A stretch of 64,000 bases of DNA from Nocardia jiangxiensis NBRC 101359 (GTDB lineage Bacteria > Actinomycetota > Actinomycetes > Mycobacteriales > Mycobacteriaceae), in contig NZ_BAGB01000023.1 of the NCBI RefSeq assembly GCF_000308615.1, positions 1 to 64,000 of the forward strand, read 5' to 3'. Positions 1 through 8,431 of the stretch are shown in pieces. Each line of letters begins with the position of its first letter. The stretch's first letter is position 1. The notes under the pieces are model-generated. The model had not been told where the DNA came from. It did no database searches and saw only the letters and a list, made by a program, of their open reading frames with translations. Made by a program: the position numbers and the translations under genes.

Positions 1-58
1 ACCGCGCTGAATTCGCGACGGCCGCATGATGTGGCCGACCGCAAATCGCTCCGATACG

Positions 59-90
59 GCGCCCGAACCGTTCCGATGCGGTTCGGGCGC
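59..90. terminator. Strong hairpin near window start
   Basis: Perfect 12-bp inverted repeat (arms 59-70 and 79-90, 8-nt loop). It has no T-tract, which is common for actinobacterial terminators. It probably ends transcription of a gene lying before the window. The remaining bases up to 390 show no convincing gene. A weak 6-bp stem (GCTGAG/CTCAGC) lies at about 338-356, just upstream of the LCP gene. Confidence 0.5.
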
Positions 91-390
91 TGAACGGTCG
101 ATACCGGGCGTACGTGGGCGCGACGGCTGGGGCGCGTCGCTTGGCAGGATCTGGCTGTTCACATGGTTGATGCAACGTTGGGCGAGATCGCCTATGGCGC
201 TGGGGCCCTGCGGTGTGAGGGAGTGGATCGTGTGTAGCGGCGGCGGCCGGGCGCCCCGGGCGATGGAACCGCTCGAGAGTAGGTGTGTCGCTGACAGCGG
301 GTCGCTGGAGACCGGTGCAGGATTTGACACGACCTGGCTGAGGGTTTTTCTCAGCGCTTCCTGAAGCACCGTCATGTGAGGGCTGCCGAG

Positions 391-2253
391 ATGGAGGAGT
401 ACACCGCACCGCCGCTGGTTGGAGTGGACCCCGGGCCGGGAGTTGACGACACCCGTGTCGAGCCGCGATATGACGCTGAATGCTGCACGGTGCCACCCAC
501 TCCGGCCGAACGTGCCGCGCGCATGATGCGTGCCTCCGTTACCGCTGTGCACGGCGTCCGGTGCCGGCCTGCGACCGTACACAGCGCGCAGGCCCCGACG
601 TCTGCTCTCGAGCGTGGTGTCGCACCGGTCGACCCCGGCGAGCCTGTGTCTCACGTTCAGGCCGAGCCGATTTCGACGAGCAGTGCGGCGGCGGCTCAGG
701 TGCCTGAATTGCCCACCCGCTGCACCCGATCCGACCGGCGGGCCCGGCAACGCGCCCGCGTGTCCTACAGGGCGGCGCGTATCGTCGGACGTCTGGCCGT
801 CGCAGCTGCCGCTGTGGTCGTGGTGTCCGGCACCGGATTCGCCTACTACACCGAGAAAAGTTTCGACCAGGGCTTCACCCGCTCCAACGTGATCAGTTCC
901 GAGGACGCCGCCGCGCTCGATGGTGATGTGAACATCTTGCTCATCGGACTGGACACCCGCAAAGACCGCAACGGCAACGACCTACCCGAACAAGTCATGG
1001 ACCGCTTGCACGCCGGTGATGGCAGCGAGGGCGGCTACAACGCCAATTCGCTGATCCTGGTACACATTCCGAAGAATCTGACGAAGATCACCGCCTTCTC
1101 CATCCCCCGCGACGATTATGTCCCGGTCACCGGGATCCCCGGCTACGACCACGCCAAGATCAAGGAAGCCTACGGGCTCGAGAAAGCAGCAGTCGAGCAG
1201 AAGCTCATCGATCAGGGCGTCGACGAGAAGGGCGAACTGGAACGCCGGGGCCGGGAGGCCGGCCGCGAATCGATGGTGCGCACGGTGAAGGCGCTGACCG
1301 GCGTGCCGATCAACCGGTTCGCCGAGATCTCCCTCGTCGGCTTCTACGACCTGGCCACCATTCTCGGCGGTGTGGACGTGTGTCTCAACCACGCCGTCGA
1401 CGACGAGTACTACTCCGGGGCGGTGTTTCCGGCCGGACCGCAGCACCTCGATGCCGCCCGCGCGCTGTCGTTCGTGCGGCAACGCCACGGACTCGACAAC
1501 GGGGACCTCGACCGCACGCACCGCCAGCAAGCATTCCTCACCGCTGCGGCCACCCAACTCCAGAAATCCGGCACACTCACCGACATCGGCAAACTGCGGC
1601 AACTGATCAACGCCGCCCAGAACGATGTGGTGCTCTCCCAAGGCTGGAACATTCTCGACTTCGCGCAGACCATGGGAAAGGCCGGTTCGATTCCGATCGA
1701 ATTCCAGACCCTGCCGATTCGGGGATACCAGAGCATCGACAACCAAGACGTCAACATCGTCGACCCCGCCGCCATCAAACATGCGGTGCGCACCGCCTTC
1801 GGCGTCCACTCGACGCAACTCGCCAACCCCACCGGCACCGTCGACGTCGTCAACGCCGGCAGCGTCACCGGCATGGCCGCCGAGGTGTCGAATGCGCTGG
1901 CCCGCAAGGGGTTCGGCAAGGGAAGTATCGGCAACGCCGCCTACGGTGATGGTTCGAGCTCGCTCGTCTACTACGGCGCCGGCGCCGGCTCCGACGCCGC
2001 CCAGCTCGCCGACATCCTCGGCGGCCTGCCCACAGCGGCATCCAAGAACGTCGGCCCCGGCCACGTGAAGGTCATCCTCGGCAGCGATTTCACCCTCCCG
2101 GATGAATTGACCACCAGCGCAATGTCCTCGACCAGCAACGCCACCACCGATTCCTCAACGAGCACAACGACATCCGCCACCGCGGACAGCGGTCTCGACA
2201 CCGGTACACCGGTCACCACCAGCATCGGGTCGAAAAGCCCCTGTGTGAATTGA
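391..2253 (+). CDS. LytR-CpsA-Psr (LCP) family cell-wall glycopolymer ligase
   Basis: LCP proteins transfer undecaprenyl-linked glycopolymers (arabinogalactan in mycolic-acid bacteria) onto peptidoglycan outside the membrane. About 130 cytoplasmic, low-complexity residues precede one membrane segment (about 131-152). The LCP domain starts near 180 with NILLIGLDTR, followed by SLILVHIP and the arginine motif SIPRDDYV. A LytR_C-type domain is seen near VDVVNAGSVTGMAAEV, and the tail is Ser/Thr-rich. The ATG at 391 is preferred because GAGGG lies 8-9 nt upstream. A GTG at 376 would add five residues but has no visible ribosome site. The family call is firm; the exact polymer is inferred. Confidence 0.9.
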   Translation: MEEYTAPPLVGVDPGPGVDDTRVEPRYDAECCTVPPTPAERAARMMRASVTAVHGVRCRPATVHSAQAPTSALERGVAPVDPGEPVSHVQAEPISTSSAAAAQVPELPTRCTRSDRRARQRARVSYRAARIVGRLAVAAAAVVVVSGTGFAYYTEKSFDQGFTRSNVISSEDAAALDGDVNILLIGLDTRKDRNGNDLPEQVMDRLHAGDGSEGGYNANSLILVHIPKNLTKITAFSIPRDDYVPVTGIPGYDHAKIKEAYGLEKAAVEQKLIDQGVDEKGELERRGREAGRESMVRTVKALTGVPINRFAEISLVGFYDLATILGGVDVCLNHAVDDEYYSGAVFPAGPQHLDAARALSFVRQRHGLDNGDLDRTHRQQAFLTAAATQLQKSGTLTDIGKLRQLINAAQNDVVLSQGWNILDFAQTMGKAGSIPIEFQTLPIRGYQSIDNQDVNIVDPAAIKHAVRTAFGVHSTQLANPTGTVDVVNAGSVTGMAAEVSNALARKGFGKGSIGNAAYGDGSSSLVYYGAGAGSDAAQLADILGGLPTAASKNVGPGHVKVILGSDFTLPDELTTSAMSSTSNATTDSSTSTTTSATADSGLDTGTPVTTSIGSKSPCVN

Positions 2254-2534
2254 TGAGGCCGCCAGCCTGTTTCGGTCATGACCTCGATCGCGCGATCGGC
2301 ATGCCGCCCCATGTCCGGTGTGTCGTCTACCCAGCCGCTGGTCTGCCCGGTGTCTCCGTAGTAGCCGCCATCACCGTAACCGCTGTAATTGCCGGGTTGG
2401 CTGTCGCCCGCCTGGTGATGGTGGTGGTTCTGGTTGGCGAACATCGTGTTGCGTTGCCTGCGTCGACGCCGAGATCCGGAGCGGGCGACCGCGATCACCA
2501 GGAGCATCACGATAGCGATGACGATTAACGTCAC
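2254..2534 (-). pseudogene. Truncated small membrane protein (N-terminal part only)
   Basis: Reading leftwards from a GTG at 2534, this frame encodes a hydrophobic segment (LIVIAIVMLLVIAVA), a basic stop-transfer patch (RSGSRRRRRQR), His-rich and Gly/Tyr-rich stretches, and then TGWVDDTPDMGRHADRAIEV. Third positions are G/C-rich until about 2280, as expected for a real gene. The frame stays open to 1971, but there it runs antisense through the 3' end of the LCP gene and loses coding character. I read it as the front part of a single-span membrane protein whose original end is lost. It could instead be an intact short gene overlapping LCP. Function is unknown. Confidence 0.4.
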
Positions 2535-2736
2535 GATCCCTTGTGCCTGTCACCAGCATGGTCGTCGCGAACCGGCCGGACAAGCCATCCGCTGTGAATT
2601 CATACGCGTGTCGCTGTTCCCGACGAATCGGTTCCGACTGCGACAACTACGTTCAGCCATCCTCGCCGGGACCATCGGCTCTGCCGCCGACGGCGCCGCT
2701 CGGCGCATAACAGAAGTGCACCGAGAAGGATGTCCG

Positions 2737-4275
2737 ATGCAGCCGATACGGGAGTTCATCATGGCTGGGCTAGGAGATCGCAAGTGGTGGGCGTTGGTCG
2801 CGGTGACGCTGGCCGTGCTGGCCGTAGGTCTGGACGGCACCATTCTGAGCGTGGCGTTGCCGACGTTGAGTAGGTCCCTGCGGGCCTCGGAGTCGGATCT
2901 GCAGTGGTTCTCCTCCGGCTATCTGCTGGTGCTGGCCGCCGGGATGCTTCCCGCCGGCGCGGTGGGCGATCGGTTCGGACGTCGCGCGACCATGCTGGCC
3001 GCGTTGGCCCTGTTCGGGCTCGGTTCGGTCGGCTGCGCCTATTCGAGAACACCGGGCGAGTTCATTGCGGCACGAGTGGTGCTGGGCGTCGCGGGCGCCG
3101 GGGTGATCGTGATGGCGTTGTCCTCGATCACGGTCTTGTTCACCAAGCAGGAACGACCCAAAGCGGTCGGAATCTGGGCGGCGGCGAATTTCGTGGCGTT
3201 ACCGATCGGGCCGATCCTCGGCGGCTGGCTGCTCACCCACTACTGGTGGGGCTGGGTGTTCCTGATCAACGTGCCGGTCGCGTTGATCGGCTTGATCGCC
3301 ACCGCGACCCTGATACCCGAATCCCGGGCAGCCACGACTCCGGCTCTGGATCCGCTCGGCATGACGTCGTCGGTGGGCGGCCTGGCGGCGTTGACCTACG
3401 GGCTGATCCTGGCCGGTGAGTTCGGCTGGAGCACTGCCTCCGTATTGAGCTGGATCGGCGCGGGCCTGGTCGTGCTGATCGGGTTCGGGGTCTGGGAATA
3501 TCGGCTCGGCGCCGACCGAGCGCTGGTCGATATGAGCCTGTTCCGCAACGCGTCGTTCACCTGGGGTGTCGTTCTCGCCGCGGTCGGCGTCCTGGCAATG
3601 ATCGGGGTGCTTTTCACACTGCCGCAGTACTTCCAGGCTGTGGTGGGCACCGATGCCATGGGATCGGGTGTGCGGTTGCTGCCGGTCGTCGGCGGGTTGA
3701 TCGTGGGTGCATTACCAGCCGACCAGATTTGTCGCCGGATCGGGGCGAAGGCCACGGTGGCGATCGGATTCGCCGTGCTCGCAAGCGGTTTGGCGATCGG
3801 AGCGCGCACGACCGCCGATTCCGGCACCGCATTCCTGGCCACCTGGACCGCCCTGACCGGGGCTGGGCTGGGGTTGTCGATGGCCACCGCGGCGTCCTCG
3901 GCGCTGTGTGAACTCTCGGCGGAGCAGGGCGGAGTCGGCTCCGCGGTGATGCAGGCCCTGCAGAAGACCGGTGGCCCGCTCGGGGCGGCGATCATGGGCA
4001 GTGTCCTGTCCTCCGCCTACCGGCACCGGCTGGTACTGGATGGTCTTCCGAAACCTGCTGCGGCGCAGGTCGAAAAGAGCGTGTTCGCGGGCGTATCGAT
4101 CGCCGGGCGGCTCCGGTCACCGGAGTTGCTGGGTTCGGTGCGGGTCTCGTTCGCGCACGGGATGGACATTGCCTTGCTGGCCTCGTCGGTGATCGCCCTG
4201 CTCGGATTCGTGCTGGCGTTGGCCTTCCTGCCTTCGGTCAGACCCGTTCGGTCCCGGTCCATGGCCACCGAATAG
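2737..4275 (+). CDS. MFS drug:H+ antiporter, DHA2 (14-TM, EmrB/QacA) family
   Basis: A 512-residue inner-membrane exporter that would use the proton gradient to expel small hydrophobic compounds. Seen directly: LDGTILSVALPTL in TM1 (motif D1-like), motif A GDRFGRR between TM2 and TM3, motif C-like GPILGGWL in TM5, and enough hydrophobic segments for 14 TMs. The frame is open from 2434, but the start is placed at ATG 2737 because GAGAAGGA lies 6 nt upstream and the upstream codons look non-coding. An ATG at 2761 is an alternative. A decayed TetR fragment at 4905-5182 may be all that remains of a former regulator, though that link is inference. Substrate unknown. Confidence 0.9.
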   Translation: MQPIREFIMAGLGDRKWWALVAVTLAVLAVGLDGTILSVALPTLSRSLRASESDLQWFSSGYLLVLAAGMLPAGAVGDRFGRRATMLAALALFGLGSVGCAYSRTPGEFIAARVVLGVAGAGVIVMALSSITVLFTKQERPKAVGIWAAANFVALPIGPILGGWLLTHYWWGWVFLINVPVALIGLIATATLIPESRAATTPALDPLGMTSSVGGLAALTYGLILAGEFGWSTASVLSWIGAGLVVLIGFGVWEYRLGADRALVDMSLFRNASFTWGVVLAAVGVLAMIGVLFTLPQYFQAVVGTDAMGSGVRLLPVVGGLIVGALPADQICRRIGAKATVAIGFAVLASGLAIGARTTADSGTAFLATWTALTGAGLGLSMATAASSALCELSAEQGGVGSAVMQALQKTGGPLGAAIMGSVLSSAYRHRLVLDGLPKPAAAQVEKSVFAGVSIAGRLRSPELLGSVRVSFAHGMDIALLASSVIALLGFVLALAFLPSVRPVRSRSMATE

Positions 4276-4331
4276 CCGTCTCGGCTCGGCCTTCGACTCC
4301 CTCATTCCGATGAGCCCGACGCGTCGGAGAC

Positions 4332-4905
4332 CTATGCGGGTGCGCGGCGTTGGGAAGCGGTGCGGTGGTGGATCCGACGCGGCGGTAGGGACGGTAGCCC
4401 TTCGTGTCGTGCCCGTTCGAGACCGATTCGTGTGACAGCGCCGACGACGGTCCGCCACACGAACCGGTTCGCCGGAACCGTATCGCCCAATCGTGTGTGC
4501 GGCGCGTATCGCAGTGTCGCGCCGTTGTTGTCGAGCCATCCGGTCAAGGCCAGCTGGCGTTGACCCAGGGTTCCGGCGGTGAATGCGTCACCGGTCAGCC
4601 CGGCGCGGCGGCTACCGTCGGGAACGAGTCCACTCGGCGTGGTGAGGTCTATGCCGCCCGAGGTCGCTGCGACGGCGTGGATCGGGGGCCGGACCGTGTT
4701 CGCGGGTATGGAACACCACTGCCACCTGTGGGTTGTGTTCGAGACGGCGCAGCTTCTTGAACGCGGCCAGGTCACTGGTGAATCGGAAGGTCCGGCTGTC
4801 GCGATCCCAGCCGAAGCTGTTGACCGGTGTCAGCACGATACCCCGCAACGGTGTCACCTGCGCCAGCGCGACCGTGAAATCGCCGTCGAGGACAGCGTCG
4901 AGTGC
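4332..4905 (-). pseudogene. Decayed pyridoxamine-5'-phosphate-oxidase-like gene
   Basis: Two frames on the minus strand carry pieces of one PPOX-type flavin-binding-fold protein. The first (about 4905 to 4700) reads VLDGDFTVALAQVTPLRG and continues through FRFTSDLAAFKKLRRLEHNP to VVFHTREHG. The second (about 4710 to 4332) reads IHAVAATSGGIDLTTPSG, then RRAGLTGDAFTAGTLGQRQ and TLRYAPHTR. The middle, roughly 100 residues in relatives as I remember them, is missing, and the frame shifts at about 4700. The 5' end is also lost: upstream sequence passes straight into a TetR fragment on the other strand. The gene cannot make a whole protein. Confidence 0.65.
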
Positions 4906-5182
4906 GTCGGACCCCCGGCCCGCCGCCTGGGTGCTGGACGCGATGTCCCGCTACGTCAGCGCCTACGCCCTGGAGCAGTCAATGGTCCAGCAGCGGCACA
5001 GACACCCGGATCAGGAGTGGGTCGTCAGCCGCGAGGAACTGGTGCGCCGGTTCACCGCGCTGCCCGCCGACACCTTCCCTCAGACCCGGCGCTATGCCGC
5101 CGAGCTCACCTCCGGCACCGGGCCCGACCGCTTCGCATTCACCCTCGCGATGATCGTGGACAACCTCAGCCCGCCGACCTGA
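4905..5182 (+). pseudogene. C-terminal remnant of a TetR-family regulator
   Basis: The last roughly 90 codons of a TetR/AcrR regulator (ligand-binding C-terminal domain), beginning near RPAAWVLDAMSRYVSAYALE, with VVSREELVRRFTALPADTFP and ending FAFTLAMIVDNLSPPT before TGA at 5180-5182. Codon use is strongly coding. No helix-turn-helix part precedes it: at about 4905 the sequence changes abruptly into the antisense PPOX remnant. A deletion or inversion therefore removed the DNA-binding half. Not functional as a regulator. Confidence 0.65.
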
Positions 5183-5306
5183 CGCGTCGTGGGTCGTCAA
5201 CGCTGTCGGGCCGGGCGCGCGATGACCCCAGCAGACAATCAGGGTGATCGTGGATCGCCGCCGAGTCGGCGGGAGGTGTTCCGGCACAACGGGAGACACG
5301 ACTTCG

Positions 5307-5347
5307 GTGCGTGGAGTCGCCGCGGGGATGTCGGCGACTCCACGCAC
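5307..5347. terminator. Bidirectional terminator hairpin
   Basis: Perfect 16-bp inverted repeat (arms 5307-5322 and 5332-5347, 9-nt loop) in the gap between the TetR remnant on the plus strand and the end of the thiolase gene on the minus strand. It is placed to stop transcription from both sides. Confidence 0.75.
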
Positions 5348-5358
5348 TCGGGCCGGGT

Positions 5359-6528
5359 CTACAGCCGTTCGATGATGGTGGCGTTCGCCATGCCGCCGCC
5401 TTCGCACATGGTTTGCAGGCCGTAGCGGCCGCCGGTCTGTTCGAGTTGGTTGAGCATGGTGGTGAGTAGGCGGGTGCCCGAGCCGCCGAGCGGGTGGCCT
5501 AGCGCGATCGCGCCGCCGCGCGGGTTGAGTCGTTCCGGATCGGCCCCGAATTCGTGCTGCCACACCAGCGGAACCGGTGCGAATGCCTCGTTGACTTCGT
5601 AGGTGTCGATGGCGTCGATACTCAGACCGGCCTTGTCCAGGACCTTGCGCGTGGCCGGGACGACGCCGGTCAGCATCAGCAGCGGGTCGCTGCCGGTGAC
5701 GGCGAAGCCGTGGAATCGGGCGCGCGGCCGCAAGCCCAGCGCGGCGGCCTTCTCCTCGCTCATGATCAGCACGCCCGATGCGCCGTCGGTCAGGGGAGAG
5801 GAGTTGCCCGGCGTGATGCGCCAATCGATCTCGGGGAACCGCTGGGCCAGGCGCTCGTCGTAGAACGAGGGCTTCAGGCCCGCGAGACCGTTCACGTCGG
5901 TGGTGGGACGCACGGTTTCGTCGGCGGTGGCCTGTGTGTCCGGGCCGACGGCAACCGGCAGGATCTCACTGGAGAAGTCGGCTGCCGCCGCGCGGGCATG
6001 CGACCGTGCGGAGAACTCGTCCAGGGCGGTCCGATCGAATTTCCAGCGGGCCGCGATCAATTCGGCCGAAATGCCCTGTCCCACCAGTCCTTCGGAGTAT
6101 CGCGCGGCAACGCCGGGGCCGAAGGCATTCTTTCCCATGCTGGCGGTGCCCATCGGCACCCGGCTCATCGATTCCACGCCACAGGCGATGGCTATGTCGT
6201 ACGCGCCGGAGATGACGCCCTGGGCGGCGAAGTGGGCCGCCTGCTGGCTCGACCCGCACTGGCGGTCGATGGTCGTCGCGGGGACCGCCTCGGGAAATCC
6301 TGCTCCCAGGACCGCGCTGCGGGTGATGTTGAGGGCCTGTTCCCCCGCCTGTCCGACGCAGCCGCCGATGACGTCGTCGATCAGTGCCGGGTCGATTCCG
6401 GTGCGGTCGATCAACCCGCGCAGCACGGCCGAAAGTAGTTCGGCCGGATGGATTTCCGACAGTTGGCCGCCGGGTTTGCCTTTACCGGACGGGGTTCGGA
6501 TCGCGTCCACGATCACGGCGTTGGTCAT
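5359..6528 (-). CDS. Acetyl-CoA acyltransferase (thiolase)
   Basis: A 389-residue, full-length degradative thiolase that cleaves 3-ketoacyl-CoA with CoA to give acetyl-CoA, the last step of beta-oxidation. The nucleophilic cysteine is Cys91 in DRQCGSSQQA. VNEAFA, the GHP motif with its histidine (NPRGGAIALGHPLGG) and the second cysteine (MCEGGG) are all present, so it should be active. It is divergent from fprB, with 168 bp between them. On its own strand an upstream promoter is suggested by CTGACG and TATACG between 6641 and 6613. A dyad in that gap recurs in front of the SDR gene at 42.9 kb. Confidence 0.93.
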   Translation of the reverse strand: MTNAVIVDAIRTPSGKGKPGGQLSEIHPAELLSAVLRGLIDRTGIDPALIDDVIGGCVGQAGEQALNITRSAVLGAGFPEAVPATTIDRQCGSSQQAAHFAAQGVISGAYDIAIACGVESMSRVPMGTASMGKNAFGPGVAARYSEGLVGQGISAELIAARWKFDRTALDEFSARSHARAAAADFSSEILPVAVGPDTQATADETVRPTTDVNGLAGLKPSFYDERLAQRFPEIDWRITPGNSSPLTDGASGVLIMSEEKAAALGLRPRARFHGFAVTGSDPLLMLTGVVPATRKVLDKAGLSIDAIDTYEVNEAFAPVPLVWQHEFGADPERLNPRGGAIALGHPLGGSGTRLLTTMLNQLEQTGGRYGLQTMCEGGGMANATIIERL

Positions 6529-6625
6529 AGCTGATTCCTCTCTTCGGGCTCGCCGGAGTCGGCTCCGGCGCAGGGTGATGCCATCGGGCTATTGCATGTG
6601 ACCGACGACTCGGCGTATAACAAAA

Positions 6626-6645
6626 TACAAATAACGTCAGTTGTA
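6626..6645. promoter_or_regulatory. Dyad TACAA-N10-TTGTA in thiolase/fprB divergent promoter
   Basis: ACAAATAACGTCAGTTGT is an inverted repeat (ACAA-N10-TTGT). It matches ACAAAATCTGTCAGTTGT at 42673-42690 at 14 of 18 positions, with the same arm spacing. It overlaps the likely -35/-10 region of the thiolase gene. Probably an operator; the binding protein is not known. Confidence 0.45.
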
Positions 6646-6696
6646 CGGTGACCTCCCCGTCGGATCGGGTCGAGTAGCCGTGGATCCGGAGGAACG

Positions 6697-8367
6697 ATGG
6701 CGCACGTCATCACACAGCCCTGCTGCAATGACGCCGGATGCGTCGACGTCTGTCCCGTCGACTGCATCCGTCCCCGACCGGGCGAGCCGGGCTACGGGCG
6801 CGCGGAACTGCTGCACATCGATCCGGTGACCTGCATCGACTGCGGCGCCTGCATCGACGAGTGTCCGGTGGACGCGATCGTCCCCGAGGGGGATCTGACC
6901 CCGGAGAACGAGCCGTATCGGGAGGTCAACGCCGCGTATTTCGCCGGCGAGCGCGAACCGGCGCCACCGGCGCCCGAGGGGTTGCGGCTCGAGGTGACTG
7001 ACCGCGGGCCGTTGCGGGTCGCGATCGTCGGGACGGGTCCGTCGGCCTGCTATGCGGCCGAGGAGTTGGTCTCGCGCCGTGACGTCGAGGTCGAGGTCAC
7101 CATGTTCGAACGGCTGCCCACGCCGCTGGGACTGGTTCGGTACGGGGTCGCGCCCGATCATCAGCACACCAAACAGATCGCGACGGCTTTCGGCCGGACG
7201 TTGAGCAGAAAGCAGGTGCGGCTCGAGCTCAACGTCGAGGTTGGCGCGCACATCAGTCCGGCGGAACTGCTCGATCATCACCACGCGGTGATCTTCGCGA
7301 CCGGCGCCTCGCACGGCCGTACCCTCGCGATTCCCGGGGAACACCTGGCCGGTGTGCATACCGCGACGGACTTCGTCGGCTGGTACAACGGCCACCCCGA
7401 CCACGCGCATCGGGTCTTCGATCTGTCCGGCGAGCGGGCGGTGGTGATCGGCAACGGCAACGTCGCACTCGATGTGGCCCGTATCCTGGTCACCGACCTC
7501 TCTGCGCTGACCCGCACCGATATCGCCGATCACGCGCTGGAAGCCCTGGCCGCCAGCCGAATTCGCGAAGTCGTCGTCGCGGCGCGACGCGGCCCCGAAC
7601 ACGCGGCCTTCACCACGCCCGAACTGCTGGGCCTGGGGCAGGTCGACGGGGTGGATATCTGCTCCGGCGAGTCCGGTGCGCCGGTCGAGACGGACTCCGG
7701 CGACCCGGTGATACGGCTCAAGACCGCGGTGGCGCGGCAACTGGCCGAACGTGCCGCGGGAGCGAGTAATCGGCGCATCACCTTCCGATACTTCCTGTCT
7801 CCCAGCGCCTTTCATGGCGACACTGCCGTGGAATCGGTGGAATTCGCCCGGACCGAACCGACCGGCGACGCGTCGCGGGAGACAGCAGGGCGCGAGGTGA
7901 TCCGCTGCGGTGCGGTGTTCGAATCCGTCGGCTATCGCGGAATCGCGGTGCCGGGGCTGCCATTCCAGGATTCCGCAGGGATCATTCCCAATCGTGACGG
8001 TCGGGTGATCGGCCTCGACGGGGCTGATCCGATACCGGGCGCATACGTGGCGGGCTGGATCAAACGCGGCCCGTCGGGTGTGATCGGCACCAACCGGTAC
8101 TGCTCGCAGGAGACCGTACGAGCCCTGCTCGAAGACTTCGCCGCGGGACGGCTGCGGGCCCCGCGCGGTTCCCGCGAAGATCTGGCGGACGTGCTTGACC
8201 AGCGCCGCCCCGAACGCCTGGGCTCGCGAGGATGGAAAATCATCGATGCGGCCGAACGCCGGGCCGGTCGCGAGAGCGGGCGGCCCAGGGTGAAGTTCGT
8301 CGATATCGGCGAGATGCTGTCCGCGGCCGGTGTTCCGGCGGGCGGATCTGCCGCCGGGCGTGGATGA
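6697..8367 (+). CDS. fprB: Ferredoxin-fused ferredoxin-NADP(+) reductase (FprB type)
   Basis: A 556-residue fusion that passes electrons between NADPH and iron-sulfur proteins. Residues 1-65 are a bacterial 7Fe/8Fe ferredoxin with cysteines at 9, 10, 15, 19, 23 and a CxxCxxCxxxCP set at 46-56. From about 105 follows an adrenodoxin-reductase-like flavoprotein with the FAD motif VAIVGTGPSACYAAEEL, FERLPTPLGLVRYGVAPDH, and the NADP motif VVIGNGNVALDVARIL. Length and order match mycobacterial FprB. It could supply electrons to oxygenases here, but no partner is proved. The frame runs to 8367, and a strong hairpin follows. Confidence 0.92.
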   Translation: MAHVITQPCCNDAGCVDVCPVDCIRPRPGEPGYGRAELLHIDPVTCIDCGACIDECPVDAIVPEGDLTPENEPYREVNAAYFAGEREPAPPAPEGLRLEVTDRGPLRVAIVGTGPSACYAAEELVSRRDVEVEVTMFERLPTPLGLVRYGVAPDHQHTKQIATAFGRTLSRKQVRLELNVEVGAHISPAELLDHHHAVIFATGASHGRTLAIPGEHLAGVHTATDFVGWYNGHPDHAHRVFDLSGERAVVIGNGNVALDVARILVTDLSALTRTDIADHALEALAASRIREVVVAARRGPEHAAFTTPELLGLGQVDGVDICSGESGAPVETDSGDPVIRLKTAVARQLAERAAGASNRRITFRYFLSPSAFHGDTAVESVEFARTEPTGDASRETAGREVIRCGAVFESVGYRGIAVPGLPFQDSAGIIPNRDGRVIGLDGADPIPGAYVAGWIKRGPSGVIGTNRYCSQETVRALLEDFAAGRLRAPRGSREDLADVLDQRRPERLGSRGWKIIDAAERRAGRESGRPRVKFVDIGEMLSAAGVPAGGSAAGRG

Positions 8368-8397
8368 GATTTCGAAATACATTTCGGCACAGGGGGG

Positions 8398-8427
8398 ATG
8401 GCCGACGCGGGTGACCGCGTCGGCCAT
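8398..8427. terminator. Bidirectional terminator between fprB and acyl-CoA dehydrogenase
   Basis: Perfect 12-bp inverted repeat ATGGCCGACGCG / CGCGTCGGCCAT with a 6-nt loop, placed between two convergent genes. Confidence 0.75.
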
Positions 8428-8431
8428 GCTG

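Noticed and set aside
26..364. 112-codon plus-strand frame at the window start
   Set aside because: It crosses a strong hairpin, has a composition unlike the neighbouring genes and no recognisable motif.
6637..8427. 596-codon open frame on the minus strand
   Set aside because: Antisense to fprB, whose ferredoxin and FAD/NADP motifs are unmistakable.
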